Shown in pieces: positions 1-13,435 of a stretch of 64,000 nucleotides of DNA. The stretch's first letter is position 1; every line of letters begins with the position of its first letter. This DNA is from GCA-2683825 sp965662355 (GTDB lineage Bacteria; Planctomycetota; UBA1135; GCA-002686595), in assembly GCA_965662355.1 (NCBI GenBank), contig CBFIHP010000002.1, positions 186,001 through 250,000 of the forward strand, in the 5' to 3' direction. The notes beneath the pieces were generated by a model. That model had not been told where the DNA came from and ran no database searches. It saw only the letters and a program-made list of their open reading frames with translations. The position numbers and the translations under genes were made by a program.

Positions 1-1
1 G

Positions 2-643
2 AGCTTCCTCGCAAAGCATCTCGCCGCCGAAGAGCGCGCCTTCTGGGTCTGCCCGCGCATCGATGCGGATACGAGTACCGGAGAAGGCATCGCCTCGGCG
101 GAGGCTGCCTACGCGGGGCTCGCCCAGGGATCCCTGGGCAAGTACGGCGTCGAACTCGTGCACGGTCGAGTCGATCCCGACGAACGGGCGCAGCGCATCG
201 CGCGCTTCAAGCAGGGGGACGCACGTCTGCTCGTCAGCACCTCGATCATCGAGGTCGGCGTCGATGTCCCCGAAGCGACTTGCATGGTGATCGAGAGCGC
301 CGAACGCTTCGGGCTCTCCCAGCTCCACCAGCTGCGTGGCCGCGTCGGTCGCGGAACGAAGGAATCCCACTGCTTCCTGCTATCGGGGAGTGACGGGCTG
401 GCACGCGTGAGGTTCCTCGAAGAGTGCAGCGACGGCTTCGAGCTCTCGGAGGAGGACCTGCGCCGGCGCGGAATGGGAGACCTCGCCGGGTTGCGCCAGG
501 CCGGCGAGAACTTCGAGGGCCTGGGCGATGCCTGTGTGGACGAGGAGCTGATCGAGTTTGCCCGCGAGCTGATGCGCGCGGACCCAACACTCGTCGAGCG
601 CTACTCGAAAGTCGGCTGGGGGGGCGGAGCGGAGCTCGTCTGA
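2..643 (+). CDS. recG: ATP-dependent DNA helicase RecG, C-terminal part (5' end outside window)
   Basis: Last 213 residues of RecG, the helicase that remodels stalled replication forks and branched DNA. The frame is open from base 2, so the wedge domain and helicase motifs I-III lie left of the window. Seen directly: motif V (STSIIEVGVDVPEAT), motif VI (QLRGRVGRG) and the RecG-type tail segment RRGMGDLAGLRQAG. The stop at 641-643 lies three bases from the stop of the convergent gene, leaving no room for a separate terminator. Family assignment is firm; only the missing N-terminus prevents a check of full length. Confidence 0.93.
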   Translation, partial: SFLAKHLAAEERAFWVCPRIDADTSTGEGIASAEAAYAGLAQGSLGKYGVELVHGRVDPDERAQRIARFKQGDARLLVSTSIIEVGVDVPEATCMVIESAERFGLSQLHQLRGRVGRGTKESHCFLLSGSDGLARVRFLEECSDGFELSEEDLRRRGMGDLAGLRQAGENFEGLGDACVDEELIEFARELMRADPTLVERYSKVGWGGGAELV

Positions 644-646
644 GGG

Positions 647-1900
647 CTACTCGGCCTTCCAGTAATAGAGGCCGCCCGCTTGTAGGCCGAGCTCGACCGA
701 GGAGACGGTCTTGTTTTCCTTCAAGTCGACCACGTCGAGGGTTCCCATTTCGCTGCCGACGCCTTCGGACGAGACGAAGGCGTAGCGGCTGTCCTTCGAG
801 ATTACGACCCCGTGGGTGACGCGCCGGCTGGACGCAAGGCGGGCCAGTTCCTTGCCCTTTTCGAGATCCCAGATGCCGATGCCCTGGGCGCTCTTGTAGG
901 TGACCACCATGCGCGTACCGTCCGGGGAAATCTCCACGTTGTAGGGACCCTTGTCGGTGGCGAAGCGGCGCACGATCTTCCAGGCCAAGGTGTCGATTTC
1001 GACGACCTGCTCCGCGCCGTTCAGGGCGACATAGAGGAAGTCCTTCTTGGGGTGCGGGTAGACCCAGGTGGGGTTGGGCGAAGAGCCGTGGGCCATGTGA
1101 GCCATCTGGCCGCTCTTGCCCTCCATTTTCTTCGTCTCTCCGTGGCCCCCGTGTTCGTTGTGCTCGTCACCGTCGTGGCCATCGCTGTGTTCGCCGTGTT
1201 CGCCGTGTTCGCCGTGACCTCCATGGTCATCAGTGTCTTTCTTCATCGAACCCGACATGGCCATCGGCTTGTCCTCGGTCGTGAGCTGCAGCGTCCGTGC
1301 GACCTCGAACGTGACGGCGTCGATCTCGAAGAGCTGGCCGCTCATCATGGCGCACGAATAGTGCTTCATCCCGTCGGGCGAGATGCGTGAACCGTGGGGC
1401 ATCGGGCCCGTGATCGTACGCGCCACTTCGACCATCTCGTCGGGATCGACGATCGAGACCGAGCTGGGCAACATGTCGCCGTGCAGGTCGAAGTTGACGC
1501 AGTAGAGCAGCCCCGTGGCGTCGGAGATCTGCATGGTTGCCGGGAAGAGACCCAGCTCGCATTCGCCGACCAGCTTGTTGGTGCCCGTTTCGTACTTGTA
1601 GAGCACGCCGAAGGGCTTGCCATGGGCCATGGTTACGAACCAGTGCTTGCCGTCGGGCGAGATGGTCAGCCCATGGGGTCCTTCGATCTCGGTGGGCTGG
1701 TAACCGACCTGCATCGTCTGGGCGATCGTGGCCTTACCCGTGACCGTGTCGAACTCGACCAGGTGCACGTGGTCGTCGGACTCGGTCGTGACGTAGACGT
1801 AGTGCTTCGTTCCGCCGCTCGGGCTCGGAACGATCGGACTGGAACTGGGCGCCGACGTACCTCCAGCCAGGAGTAGCGTCGTGGCAATGGTGATCCACAT
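647..1900 (-). CDS. Exported YncE-like beta-propeller protein with His-rich insert
   Basis: A 417-residue protein with a short N-terminal hydrophobic segment, probably a Sec signal, followed by blades of the YncE/cytochrome-D1 propeller type. Recurring blade motifs are TISPDGKHWFVT, RISPDGMKHYSC, EISPDGTRMVVT and VISKDSRYAFVS. Between blades, around residues 214-247, sits a low-complexity His/Gly/Glu/Asp stretch built on HGEHGEHGEH, which could bind divalent metal. It starts 15 bases after the stop of the LVIVD gene at 1916-3889, so the two are probably co-transcribed on the minus strand. No enzymatic residues are recognisable. Likely periplasmic or surface-associated; a metal-buffering role is inference from the His-rich insert alone. 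Confidence 0.8.
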   Translation of the reverse strand: MWITIATTLLLAGGTSAPSSSPIVPSPSGGTKHYVYVTTESDDHVHLVEFDTVTGKATIAQTMQVGYQPTEIEGPHGLTISPDGKHWFVTMAHGKPFGVLYKYETGTNKLVGECELGLFPATMQISDATGLLYCVNFDLHGDMLPSSVSIVDPDEMVEVARTITGPMPHGSRISPDGMKHYSCAMMSGQLFEIDAVTFEVARTLQLTTEDKPMAMSGSMKKDTDDHGGHGEHGEHGEHSDGHDGDEHNEHGGHGETKKMEGKSGQMAHMAHGSSPNPTWVYPHPKKDFLYVALNGAEQVVEIDTLAWKIVRRFATDKGPYNVEISPDGTRMVVTYKSAQGIGIWDLEKGKELARLASSRRVTHGVVISKDSRYAFVSSEGVGSEMGTLDVVDLKENKTVSSVELGLQAGGLYYWKAE

Positions 1901-1915
1901 GGTATGGGCTCCGTG

Positions 1916-3889
1916 CTATTCGCCGCGGGGTTGGGAAAGCTCGACGGCCCACAGGCCCGAGTTCCAGTCGGAGAAGAAGATGTTGCCCTTGTGGGGCTGG
2001 GGGCCCCACACCATCGGGGCGTTGGCGACCTTGCCCTCGTGATCGGTGGGCAGGTAGAAGGCCATCTCGCGGCCTTGCTTGTAGAGGTCTCCCTTCAGGT
2101 CCCCGGAGATGTCAATGACCCGCAGCCCGCCGTTGTAGTAGCCGACATAGAGCACGTCGTCCTCGACCCACAGGTTGTGCGTACCGGCTTCGGGCACCTC
2201 ATAGCGCGCGACCTCCTCCGGATTCTCCGGGTCGGTGAAGTCGATGAAGTGGATCCAACCCCGCGGATACGTGGGCTTGTCCTCGACATTGAGTCCGTAC
2301 GGGAAGGCCTCGTCGCCGGCGATGACGTAGAACTTCTCGGTCTCGGTGTTGAAGTAGGGGAAGGCAGCGTGGTTCCAGCCGCTGGGGTAGGCGTAGTGGC
2401 CTACGGCGACCGGTTTCTCGACCGTGCCTCCGACCACGCCATTGCCGACGTCCACGATCCAGACGCCGTTGCGCCAGTTGGAGGAGTAAGCTAGGCCTTT
2501 CTCGACCCACACGTCGTGAATCGAGTGATCCGCCGTTTCCAGCTCGAAGGTGCCCACGCGGTGGGGGTTCTTCGGATCCTCGATGCTGATGATGTCGTAA
2601 CGCCTGCCAGCGCTGAGGGCGTATACGTGCTGGTCGTAGATGAAGAGGTTGTGGACGCCTCCCGTGAGGTTCTCGGTGAAGGTCGAGATGATCTCCGGCT
2701 CGTGCGGGTCGACGATGTCGATGATGACGATGCCGTTCTTTCTGTTCGAAGCACCCTCGCGGCTGATGACGCACAAGGTTCCGTCCTCGGAGACCTTCAC
2801 GTCATTCACCGTTCGAGCGTCGACCGTGACGCGCGAAATTTCCTCGATCTTCTTGGGGTCGGTGACATCCCAGAAGATGGAGTCACCGTTGGCGCTCCAC
2901 GTTCCCGTGACGGCATAGTCGCGACCGTCGACTCCCTCCCAGACCCAGAGATCGGACGTGTGCACGTCCTGGACCTTGCCTTGTCCGAGAAGCTTGACGC
3001 GACGCCCGATGCCGCGTTTGTCGATGCGGACCGTACGGCTGGCAGCGAGGCTACCGCAGGTCGCGATCACCGTGTACTCGCCGGGTTTCTCCGCCACGAA
3101 ACGCCCGTCCTGCCCAACCTGTCCGGAGGCGGATTCGCCCAGCGCGTCGTCCGGGACGCAGGAGACCGAGAAGCGCACCGGAGCTCCCTCGATAACGTTG
3201 CCCGATTCGTCGCGTGCGAGAACGTGGAAGCTGAGCACGTCCCCCGTACGCGCGTGGGTTTTCGGCTGCGAGAGCTCGAGCGAGCGCACCGGGTTGGCGA
3301 TGATGCGCAGGGAAGCGCTCGTCACGATGCCATCGACGGTCGTTTCGATCGTGCATTCGCCGGGGCTGAGAGCTTCGATGCGCCCGAAGTCGTCTACCCG
3401 GGCGACGTTGGCTGCCCTGGACTTGATTTGCGGTTTGATATCTCCGCGTTCCAGACCGACTTCGTCGATGATCTTCAGGCCCACCTTCGTTTGCGTGCCG
3501 ACATAGAGCTCTTTGGGAAGGTCGACGAAACGAACCTCGGTGATCTCCGCCGGCCGTACGAGGCAAGGAACCTCGACGGAGACACGATCACCAGAGCGGC
3601 GCGGAGTACGGATCGTGATTTCGAAGTTGCCTGCGCCCGCAGCCGTGACCAGACCATCGCGGTTGACGCGCACCTTGCCCCGCGAGCGGGTGAAGTAGAT
3701 CAGGGGGATGTTCTCTTCCTGATTGCCCTCGCCATCGATCACGATGACCTCGAGCTGGATCGTCTCACCGATCTTCATGTCGAGTGAGCTCGGGGAGACG
3801 CGGATCTTGCGATCGCTCTCCTGGGCCTGCGCAAGAGCGGGGAAAAGTAGGAGGGCCAGGGCGAGGAACGGGCGCAGCGTGGGGCTCAT
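1916..3889 (-). CDS. Exported LVIVD-repeat protein with bacterial Ig-like domains
   Basis: 657 residues beginning with a clear Sec signal peptide that ends near LAQAQE. The N-terminal half holds two or three Ig-like (BIG2-type) beta domains, as in VSPSSLDMKIGETIQLEV and SGQVGQDGRFVAEKPGEYTV. The C-terminal half is a chain of LVIVD-type propeller repeats: GIVIIDIVDPHEPEIIST, RYDIISIEDPKNPHRVG, GVWIVDVGNG and GLRVIDISG. LVIVD proteins are secreted or surface proteins of unknown biochemical role that are common in environmental bacteria. It is the first gene of a pair with the propeller gene at 647-1900. The start is supported by the signal peptide beginning directly at this ATG. Confidence 0.82.
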   Translation of the reverse strand: MSPTLRPFLALALLLFPALAQAQESDRKIRVSPSSLDMKIGETIQLEVIVIDGEGNQEENIPLIYFTRSRGKVRVNRDGLVTAAGAGNFEITIRTPRRSGDRVSVEVPCLVRPAEITEVRFVDLPKELYVGTQTKVGLKIIDEVGLERGDIKPQIKSRAANVARVDDFGRIEALSPGECTIETTVDGIVTSASLRIIANPVRSLELSQPKTHARTGDVLSFHVLARDESGNVIEGAPVRFSVSCVPDDALGESASGQVGQDGRFVAEKPGEYTVIATCGSLAASRTVRIDKRGIGRRVKLLGQGKVQDVHTSDLWVWEGVDGRDYAVTGTWSANGDSIFWDVTDPKKIEEISRVTVDARTVNDVKVSEDGTLCVISREGASNRKNGIVIIDIVDPHEPEIISTFTENLTGGVHNLFIYDQHVYALSAGRRYDIISIEDPKNPHRVGTFELETADHSIHDVWVEKGLAYSSNWRNGVWIVDVGNGVVGGTVEKPVAVGHYAYPSGWNHAAFPYFNTETEKFYVIAGDEAFPYGLNVEDKPTYPRGWIHFIDFTDPENPEEVARYEVPEAGTHNLWVEDDVLYVGYYNGGLRVIDISGDLKGDLYKQGREMAFYLPTDHEGKVANAPMVWGPQPHKGNIFFSDWNSGLWAVELSQPRGE

Positions 3890-4104
3890 GGGGGATGCAG
3901 AGGATCAAGGACGGTTTCGATGAGCGCGGATCCTAACATTCGCCGCTCCCGCGATGGGATCCCTCCACCCATTGAGGAGCCCAGACGCGTACGGAAGATG
4001 TATCCCAGGGTTCCAGCGAGCTCGGCCTCGCCCCCCGGCGACGTTGCTACCCCATGGCTCGACTCATTTGGCCTCGCGCAGCCCTCCGCGGTCCGAGGCC
4101 CGCG

Positions 4105-5973
4105 TTAGCTCTCGATCTCGATCTCGACGAGGACGAAGCGGGTCTCACGGCTGCAGATGATGTGCATGCGATTTTGCTCCACGAACTGGAAGCCCAGGGA
4201 GCTTAGGAAGCCCCGGTAGCCGGAGATGTGCGTGTCATCGATGACGATGTAGCGCTTCTCTCCCGTGCCGGCGGCGTAGAACACATGCTTGCCGTCCGGG
4301 GAGAAGCCGAGGGTTTTCGACATGATATCGTCGTAGGGCTGGCCCTGTTGACCGTCGACGACGACATGGCCCTTCTTGCTGGCCGTCCAGATGCAGTAGG
4401 CCAGTCGCTCACCCGAGGTGTCGAAGGTCGGCTTGCGCACGGTGAGGTACGTCGGCGAGGTCGCCTTTGTGCGTTCACCTGCTGGCCCGAACTCCTTGCC
4501 GTCGATGTAGGCGACCCAATGACCCTTCTGGATCCGGGCAGCACAGGCCATTCGGCCGTTCGCGCCCAGTGCGGGTCGGGTGAAGTGCTCGTAGGGCTGG
4601 GAGCGAGTCCCGTTGTAGACGAGGACTTCCTTTTCATTCTCCACGATCGAGTAGAAGTACTTGCCGGTGCTAGCCAGGAACTTGGGCTTGACCTTGCCGA
4701 ATTTCTCGAGCGTGTCGCGTTCCTCACCATCGACGACGACGACGATCTTGCCCTGCTTGGCAGCGGCGTACAGGAAGTGCTTGCCATCTTTGCTGAAGAC
4801 GGCGCCGGGGGCGAGGATGGCGTCGTAGACGCCACCTTCTTTGCCGTTCACGAGTACCGATTGCTTGCCCTTGCCTGCGCGAACGACCGCGGTGGAGCCG
4901 CCCTCGGGACTGAAAGTCAGCTTGGAGAAGTTGCCCGTCAGTTCCTTGCCGTTGAGGACGAGGAAGGGGTGTTTCGTGCCCTCACGTTGCGCGAGGTAGG
5001 CGGTGCTGGCGCCGTCTTGGCTGATGCTCAGGTTGCGAGCGTCGTTATAGGCCGGGCCTAGTTTGCCATCGAGCAGGACGTGCCAGGACTTGCCCTTGCG
5101 GACGATGAGCCCGGGACGTGTGCCGTTTGCTGCGAACGTGAATTGGGGTTCGCGAACCTCTTGGAAGCGACCGAGTTCCATGCCGTCGAGGACCGGAATC
5201 CAGGCTTCTCCGTTCTTCGCGATGTAGCTCGTGTGCGTCCCTTTGGGGCTGAAGCGCACGGTCACGATGGCTTCGTAGCCGGGGCCCGGTTCGCCATCGA
5301 TGATGGCATGGAAGGTCTTGCCGAGTTTGGCGATGAAACCGTAGTGCTTGTTGTCCTGGCTGAACTTGATGGGCTGGCGTGAAATGTGCTCGTAGGGACC
5401 GAACTCCTGACCATCGATCACGGCGAAGTAGGTACCGCTGCGCTTGCCTACGAAACCAAAGCGCGTGCCATCCATGCTGAAGCGAATCCCGCCGGTCGAA
5501 ATGCGGCCGTACTTGTATTCCTGGCCATCGACGACGACGTAGCTCTTCTTGCCGCGTACACCCATGTAGCTCAGGCGTCCATCCGGAGCGTAGGTCAGAC
5601 TCTCGGGCTGAAAGCCCTCGAAGGGCTCGCTGGGCACACCGTCTGAGTAGACGATGACCTCGCCTCCTTCCATCGACATGTAGGCCATGTGCCTGCCGTC
5701 CGGGCTGACGGTGAAGGTCTCCGGTGGGATGTTCGGATCCATGAGACCGACCGTCGTGTGCTGAATCTTCAGCTTGAGATCGCCGCTATCGGAGGTGACT
5801 TCAAACGTCTCGACGGAGAAATCGCTGGTCGTGACGCCATCCGCATGTCCCTTGATATTTTCCTGGCCCGTCGGGGCGTTCCCGAAGGTGCTGACGGCGA
5901 GGGCCACGGCCACGAGAGAAGTACCGAGGAGGCTCACGGGAAGGGCGCGGGGCCACGACAGGGGTTGGGACAT
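4105..5973 (-). CDS. Exported TolB/WD40-like repeat protein (about 11 repeats)
   Basis: A 622-residue protein if started at the ATG at 5973, giving MSQPLSWPRALPVSLLG followed by a hydrophobic segment that reads as a signal peptide; the frame is open further upstream to 6102, but that extension looks non-coding. After the signal, about eleven units of 45-55 residues recur. Each combines a FSPDG-like strand with a V(V/I)DGxE turn: VVVDGQEYKYG, AVIDGQEFGPYEH, AIIDGEPGPGYE, VVVDGEERDT, AYIDGKEFGP and HVVVDGQQGQPYDD. This predicts one or two beta-propellers outside the cytoplasm. No catalytic motif was found. It stands alone: 215 bases separate it from the LVIVD gene and 159 from the radical SAM gene. 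Confidence 0.72.
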   Translation of the reverse strand: MSQPLSWPRALPVSLLGTSLVAVALAVSTFGNAPTGQENIKGHADGVTTSDFSVETFEVTSDSGDLKLKIQHTTVGLMDPNIPPETFTVSPDGRHMAYMSMEGGEVIVYSDGVPSEPFEGFQPESLTYAPDGRLSYMGVRGKKSYVVVDGQEYKYGRISTGGIRFSMDGTRFGFVGKRSGTYFAVIDGQEFGPYEHISRQPIKFSQDNKHYGFIAKLGKTFHAIIDGEPGPGYEAIVTVRFSPKGTHTSYIAKNGEAWIPVLDGMELGRFQEVREPQFTFAANGTRPGLIVRKGKSWHVLLDGKLGPAYNDARNLSISQDGASTAYLAQREGTKHPFLVLNGKELTGNFSKLTFSPEGGSTAVVRAGKGKQSVLVNGKEGGVYDAILAPGAVFSKDGKHFLYAAAKQGKIVVVVDGEERDTLEKFGKVKPKFLASTGKYFYSIVENEKEVLVYNGTRSQPYEHFTRPALGANGRMACAARIQKGHWVAYIDGKEFGPAGERTKATSPTYLTVRKPTFDTSGERLAYCIWTASKKGHVVVDGQQGQPYDDIMSKTLGFSPDGKHVFYAAGTGEKRYIVIDDTHISGYRGFLSSLGFQFVEQNRMHIICSRETRFVLVEIEIES

Positions 5974-6132
5974 CGGAAATACGCCAAGGGGCAGGGGGGA
6001 ACGGGTCGCTCGAACCGCTCCTACGGATCGACTCGAGCAGCGTGAGGGTGAAACCGTAGGCATCTCCCGGGGAGCTGTAAAGCTGAGCTCAAAAGCGGGC
6101 ATGGAACTCCAGCGGATGTTTGGCTGACGAGT

Positions 6133-7248
6133 CTATTCCCGAAAGAGTTCCCCCTGACGGGCTTGGGGTCGCTTGTTCGGGTCGATCCCGATCGGGCGCA
6201 GCCGCTCTTCTTGGCCGGCCTCGCCGGACTCGAATCCCAGGCGCCGACAGCAGGTGTCGAAGAGCTGGGAGATGCTCTCCCAACGCGCCCCGTGGCCGCG
6301 CATGCGCTCGCCAAAAGCACCCTCGTTCGCGCGCCCCGCGCGCATCTCGTGCAGGGCGGCGAGGACCTTCTTGGCCTTGCCTGGCACGCATTCCCGGAGC
6401 CGTTCCTCGAAGACCTCCCGTACCTCACCGGGGAGGCGCAGCAAGCTCAGGAAGGCCGAGCGTGCACCCGCCCGCTGGGCCGCTTCCAGGATCCTCGGGA
6501 TGTCGCTCTCGTTCAGCCCCGGGATCAGAGGGGCGATGGCGACCCCGGTTTCGACCCCGGCTTCGCTCAAGGCCGCCATGGCCGCGAAGCGTTCCCGCGG
6601 GGTGGGGGCACCGGGTTCGATGGCTCGTGCGAGCTCCGGATCGAAGATGGGCACGCTGAGAAAGACGCTCGCGCCGGCGACCTTCTGCATCCGAGCGAGG
6701 ATCTCGGCGTCACGTCGGACGAGGGCTGACTTCGTGATGATCGCGACCGGGTTTTCGAAGCGCTCGAGCACTTCGAGACACCGCCTCGTCAACGTGTAGC
6801 GCGCTTCGAGCGGCTGATAAGGATCGGTGATCCCCGACACGCTCACCAGCTGGCCGCGCGCCTTGCCGTGCCGAAGCTCGCCGGCCAGCACGTCGGGGGC
6901 GTTGACCTTGACGACGATTTTCTTGTCGAAGTCGGTGCCCGCACCAAAGCCGAGAAAGGGATGCGAGCGCCGTGCATAGCAATACGCGCAGGCGTGCTGG
7001 CAGCCCCGATAGGGGTTCAACCCGAAACGAAAGGGGATGTCCGGGCTGCGATTCTCGGTGAGGCAGCTCTTCGCCCGCTCTTCGAATACCTGGAGCTGCG
7101 CGTCGGGCGGGCCGAGATCGTCCGCCCATTCGATGTGGGTGGGCTCGAACCGGTTGGGGGGATTGGAGACGGGGCGTGCCATGTGGGTCTGGCCCCCCCA
7201 GGCCCGGTGTCCAGCTAAGATCATGGGCTGGACGATGCGCCGTGCCAA
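6133..7248 (-). CDS. Radical SAM protein of the PA0069/SPL-like family
   Basis: 371 residues, close to the usual length of the PA0069 family of radical SAM proteins. The cluster-binding motif is NPYRGCQHACAYCYAR (CxxxCxxC), followed by a typical TIM-barrel core with LVSVSGITDPYQPLE, VAIITKSALVRRD and VAIAPLIPGLNESD. The family resembles spore photoproduct lyase in its core, but its substrate is not established. The initiating ATG may instead be at 7182 (MARPVSNPPN), which removes 22 residues that look unconserved. A strong terminator for the next gene upstream lies just before the longer start, which favours the internal start. Cytoplasmic enzyme. Confidence 0.85.
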   Translation of the reverse strand: MARRIVQPMILAGHRAWGGQTHMARPVSNPPNRFEPTHIEWADDLGPPDAQLQVFEERAKSCLTENRSPDIPFRFGLNPYRGCQHACAYCYARRSHPFLGFGAGTDFDKKIVVKVNAPDVLAGELRHGKARGQLVSVSGITDPYQPLEARYTLTRRCLEVLERFENPVAIITKSALVRRDAEILARMQKVAGASVFLSVPIFDPELARAIEPGAPTPRERFAAMAALSEAGVETGVAIAPLIPGLNESDIPRILEAAQRAGARSAFLSLLRLPGEVREVFEERLRECVPGKAKKVLAALHEMRAGRANEGAFGERMRGHGARWESISQLFDTCCRRLGFESGEAGQEERLRPIGIDPNKRPQARQGELFRE

Positions 7249-7249
7249 G

Positions 7250-7282
7250 AAAAAAGGGCCGTGCCCCCAAAGGCACGGCCCT
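7250..7282 (-). terminator. Rho-independent terminator after the CCKGC-repeat gene
   Basis: A perfect 11-bp stem (7255-7265 paired with 7272-7282, AGGGCCGTGCC against GGCACGGCCCT) with a six-base loop. On the minus strand it is followed directly by six T residues (7255-7250). It lies 30 bases past the stop of the gene at 7312-7974 and is the clearest intrinsic terminator in the window. Confidence 0.9.
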
Positions 7283-7311
7283 CCGTATGTTCTTGCTCCG
7301 AACCTGATTCG

Positions 7312-7974
7312 CTACTTGGCATCCAGGCGCGCAACGAACTTGGCCGGGTTTTTATTGAAGGCCTTGACGCAGCTCTTGCAGCATGTGCGCACGAGCCTTG
7401 TGCCATACAGGAAACTCTTCGCGTCGGCGCCGAGCTCTTCGCCGCTGATGAGGCACGTATTCAGCGGGTAGTCCGCCATCTGGGCCTTGATGAGTCCTTC
7501 GTCGATCTGGGCCATGAACTTGGCCGGGCTCTTCTTGAAGGCGCGCACGCAACCCTTGCAGCAGAAGCGGGCGAGGCGCGTCCCGTGGACGTAGCTGATG
7601 GGCTTGCCCCGGGCGTCGAGACCCTCGTCGCTGACCATGCACCGCGTAAGGGGATAGCTCTTGAGCTGGGCGGCGACGACGGCCTTGTCGATGGCCGCGA
7701 AGGCTGCCTTGGGGTCCTTCTTGAGCGACTTCGCGCAGCCCTTGCAGCAGATACGGACCAGACGCCCTTCGACGACCATGTTGATCGGATCACCCATGGA
7801 GTCGAGCTCCTCACCGCTGATCACACACTTGGTCAGGGGGTAGGAGGGCAGTTGCGCGGCAATGATGGCCTCATTGCTCGGTGTCTTGTCTGCCTGGGTT
7901 TCGGAGGTCGGGGAGAAGCCGAGGGCGGCGCCTCCGAGCGCGATGAGCGAAAGGATCAGGGTGAGGGTTTTCAT
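7312..7974 (-). CDS. Exported protein with three tandem CCKGC (TRASH/YHS-like) metal-binding repeats
   Basis: 220 residues: a Sec-type signal (MKTLTLILSLIALGGAALG) and then three tandem modules of about 62 residues. Each module contains a YPLxxCxxSxE half and, 25-30 residues later, a CCKGC or CCKSC half, then a basic Lys-Phe-containing helix. The three copies read YPLTKCVISGEEL/RICCKGCAKSLKK, YPLTRCMVSDEGL/RFCCKGCVRAFKK and YPLNTCLISGEEL/RTCCKSCVKAFNK. The Cys pattern matches TRASH/YHS-like heavy-metal domains, so a secreted copper or related metal binder is the best inference. It lies 77 bases downstream of the CusCBA-type operon on the same strand, which supports a shared metal-resistance role, and ends in the terminator at 7250-7282. 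Confidence 0.78.
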   Translation of the reverse strand: MKTLTLILSLIALGGAALGFSPTSETQADKTPSNEAIIAAQLPSYPLTKCVISGEELDSMGDPINMVVEGRLVRICCKGCAKSLKKDPKAAFAAIDKAVVAAQLKSYPLTRCMVSDEGLDARGKPISYVHGTRLARFCCKGCVRAFKKSPAKFMAQIDEGLIKAQMADYPLNTCLISGEELGADAKSFLYGTRLVRTCCKSCVKAFNKNPAKFVARLDAK

Positions 7975-8051
7975 TAGTCAGGATTGGGTGGATTCGAATG
8001 CGGCTATCAGGATAGCGCTTCTGCGTGCGTCGTGGAGCCCAGGAACTAGGT

Positions 8052-11959
<3,908 letters not shown>

Positions 11960-11963
<4 letters not shown>

Positions 11964-13435
11964 TGGCCACCCTCGGCTTCATGGTCCATTTCACGATCCA
12001 TCTGGGACTCGGGCGGGGGCTCGGGCATGGCATCTCTCGGCGGGGGTGACATCATGCTGCGCTTGGCCTGGATCTGGAGCGTGCTGTCGAGCTTGAAGCT
12101 GCCCTGGGTCACGACCCGCTCGCCGACATCGACACCGTCGACGATGATGTAGTAGTCCCCGGCGCGTGGTCCGAGGAGTACCTCACGTCCTTCGTAGGTG
12201 AATCCGTCCTCGGTCTCCTGTTCGACATAGACGACCGCGCGTTTGCCCGTGATCAGGACCGAGGTGACGGGGATGACGAGGGGTTTTTCGTCGTGGGCCA
12301 CGACGAGCCCGCGGGATTCCGTGGTAACGAGATCCATCTCGCACAGGTTGCAGATGTCTTTTTCGGCCCGGACGACTTCCGGATGCATAGGGCATATCCA
12401 CTTGCCCGCCAGACCTTTTTCCATCACCTGGCCGTGCCCGGCAACCGACGCCAGCACTATGGCCTTGACGAACATGTCGGGCTTCAAGCGTCCGTCGGTG
12501 TTGTCGACGTTGACCCGCACCTTCACCGTTCGTGTGCGCGCGTCTAGCACGGGAGCGATGAAGGCGATCGTTCCGTGGAACGATTCGCCGGGGTAGGCCT
12601 CCGTCGTGAACACGACGCTCTGACCGTAGCGCAACCAGGGCAGGTCGCTCTCGTACGCATCCAGCTTGACCCATAGATGGGAGAGGTCCGCGATCGTGTA
12701 GATCGGCGTGCCTTCCTCCACGTAGGCTCCTTGCTTCAGGTACTTGGCGACGACCACACCGCCGATGGGGGCGTTGATCGTCATGCGATCCGAGGGCACG
12801 CCACGCTCCTCGATCTCGGCGATTTGCGCATCCCCGAGGCCCCACTGACGCAGACGCTCACGCGTCGCGTCCAGCACGTTCGAACGATCGCCCGGCCGTA
12901 ATGCGGATCGTGCTTGCAGGAGTTCTGTCTGGGTGGCATAGAGCTTGGGGCTGAAGATTTGCACCATGTGATCGCCCTTGGCGACCTGGACGCCGGTGAA
13001 GTCGACGAAGAGTCGCTCGAGGCGGCCGTGGACCCAGGCCGTGATCGTTGTCTGGCGGGTCTCGTCCAGCTCGAGCTTGCCGACCATGCGGACTGGAACC
13101 TCGACGTACTTCAAGCGCGCTTCCGTCGTGCGGATCCGTGCTCGCTGGCGGGCGCTCTGCGAGAGTCTGACCGTGGGCACTTCTTCTTCCACGGAGCTCA
13201 TCCGAGGATTCGCCTGGATCAAGTCCATCCCACAGATGGGACACTCTCCAGGGCCCGAGCGCTGCACCTGGGAGTGCATGGAACACGTCCACAATTCGTC
13301 CTGCGCACTCGCGGGGGAAGGAGCGCCTTGATCCTGCTCGGATAGGGGCAGCGGGTCGAAGGCGGGGCGCAGAAACCAACCGCAAAGGAAGCAAAACACC
13401 GACAGCAGGGCGATCTGGATTCTCTTCCAGCTCAT
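11960..13435 (-). CDS. RND periplasmic adaptor (CusB-like) with two heavy-metal-binding domains
   Basis: 491 residues. An N-terminal membrane anchor (IALLSVFCFLCGWFL) is followed by a heavy-metal-binding HMBD motif, WTCSMHSQ...CPICGMDLI, near residues 49-75. The canonical adaptor body of barrel-sandwich and beta-barrel domains follows. A second HMBD-like motif, WICPMHPEVV...CNLCEMDLV, is embedded around residues 347-377, before a C-terminal membrane-proximal domain with SVLITGKRAVVYV. It bridges the pump and the outer-membrane channel and may hand metal to CusA. It overlaps both neighbours by ATGA (13432-13435 and 11960-11963). Two HMBDs in one adaptor are less usual than one. Confidence 0.9.
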
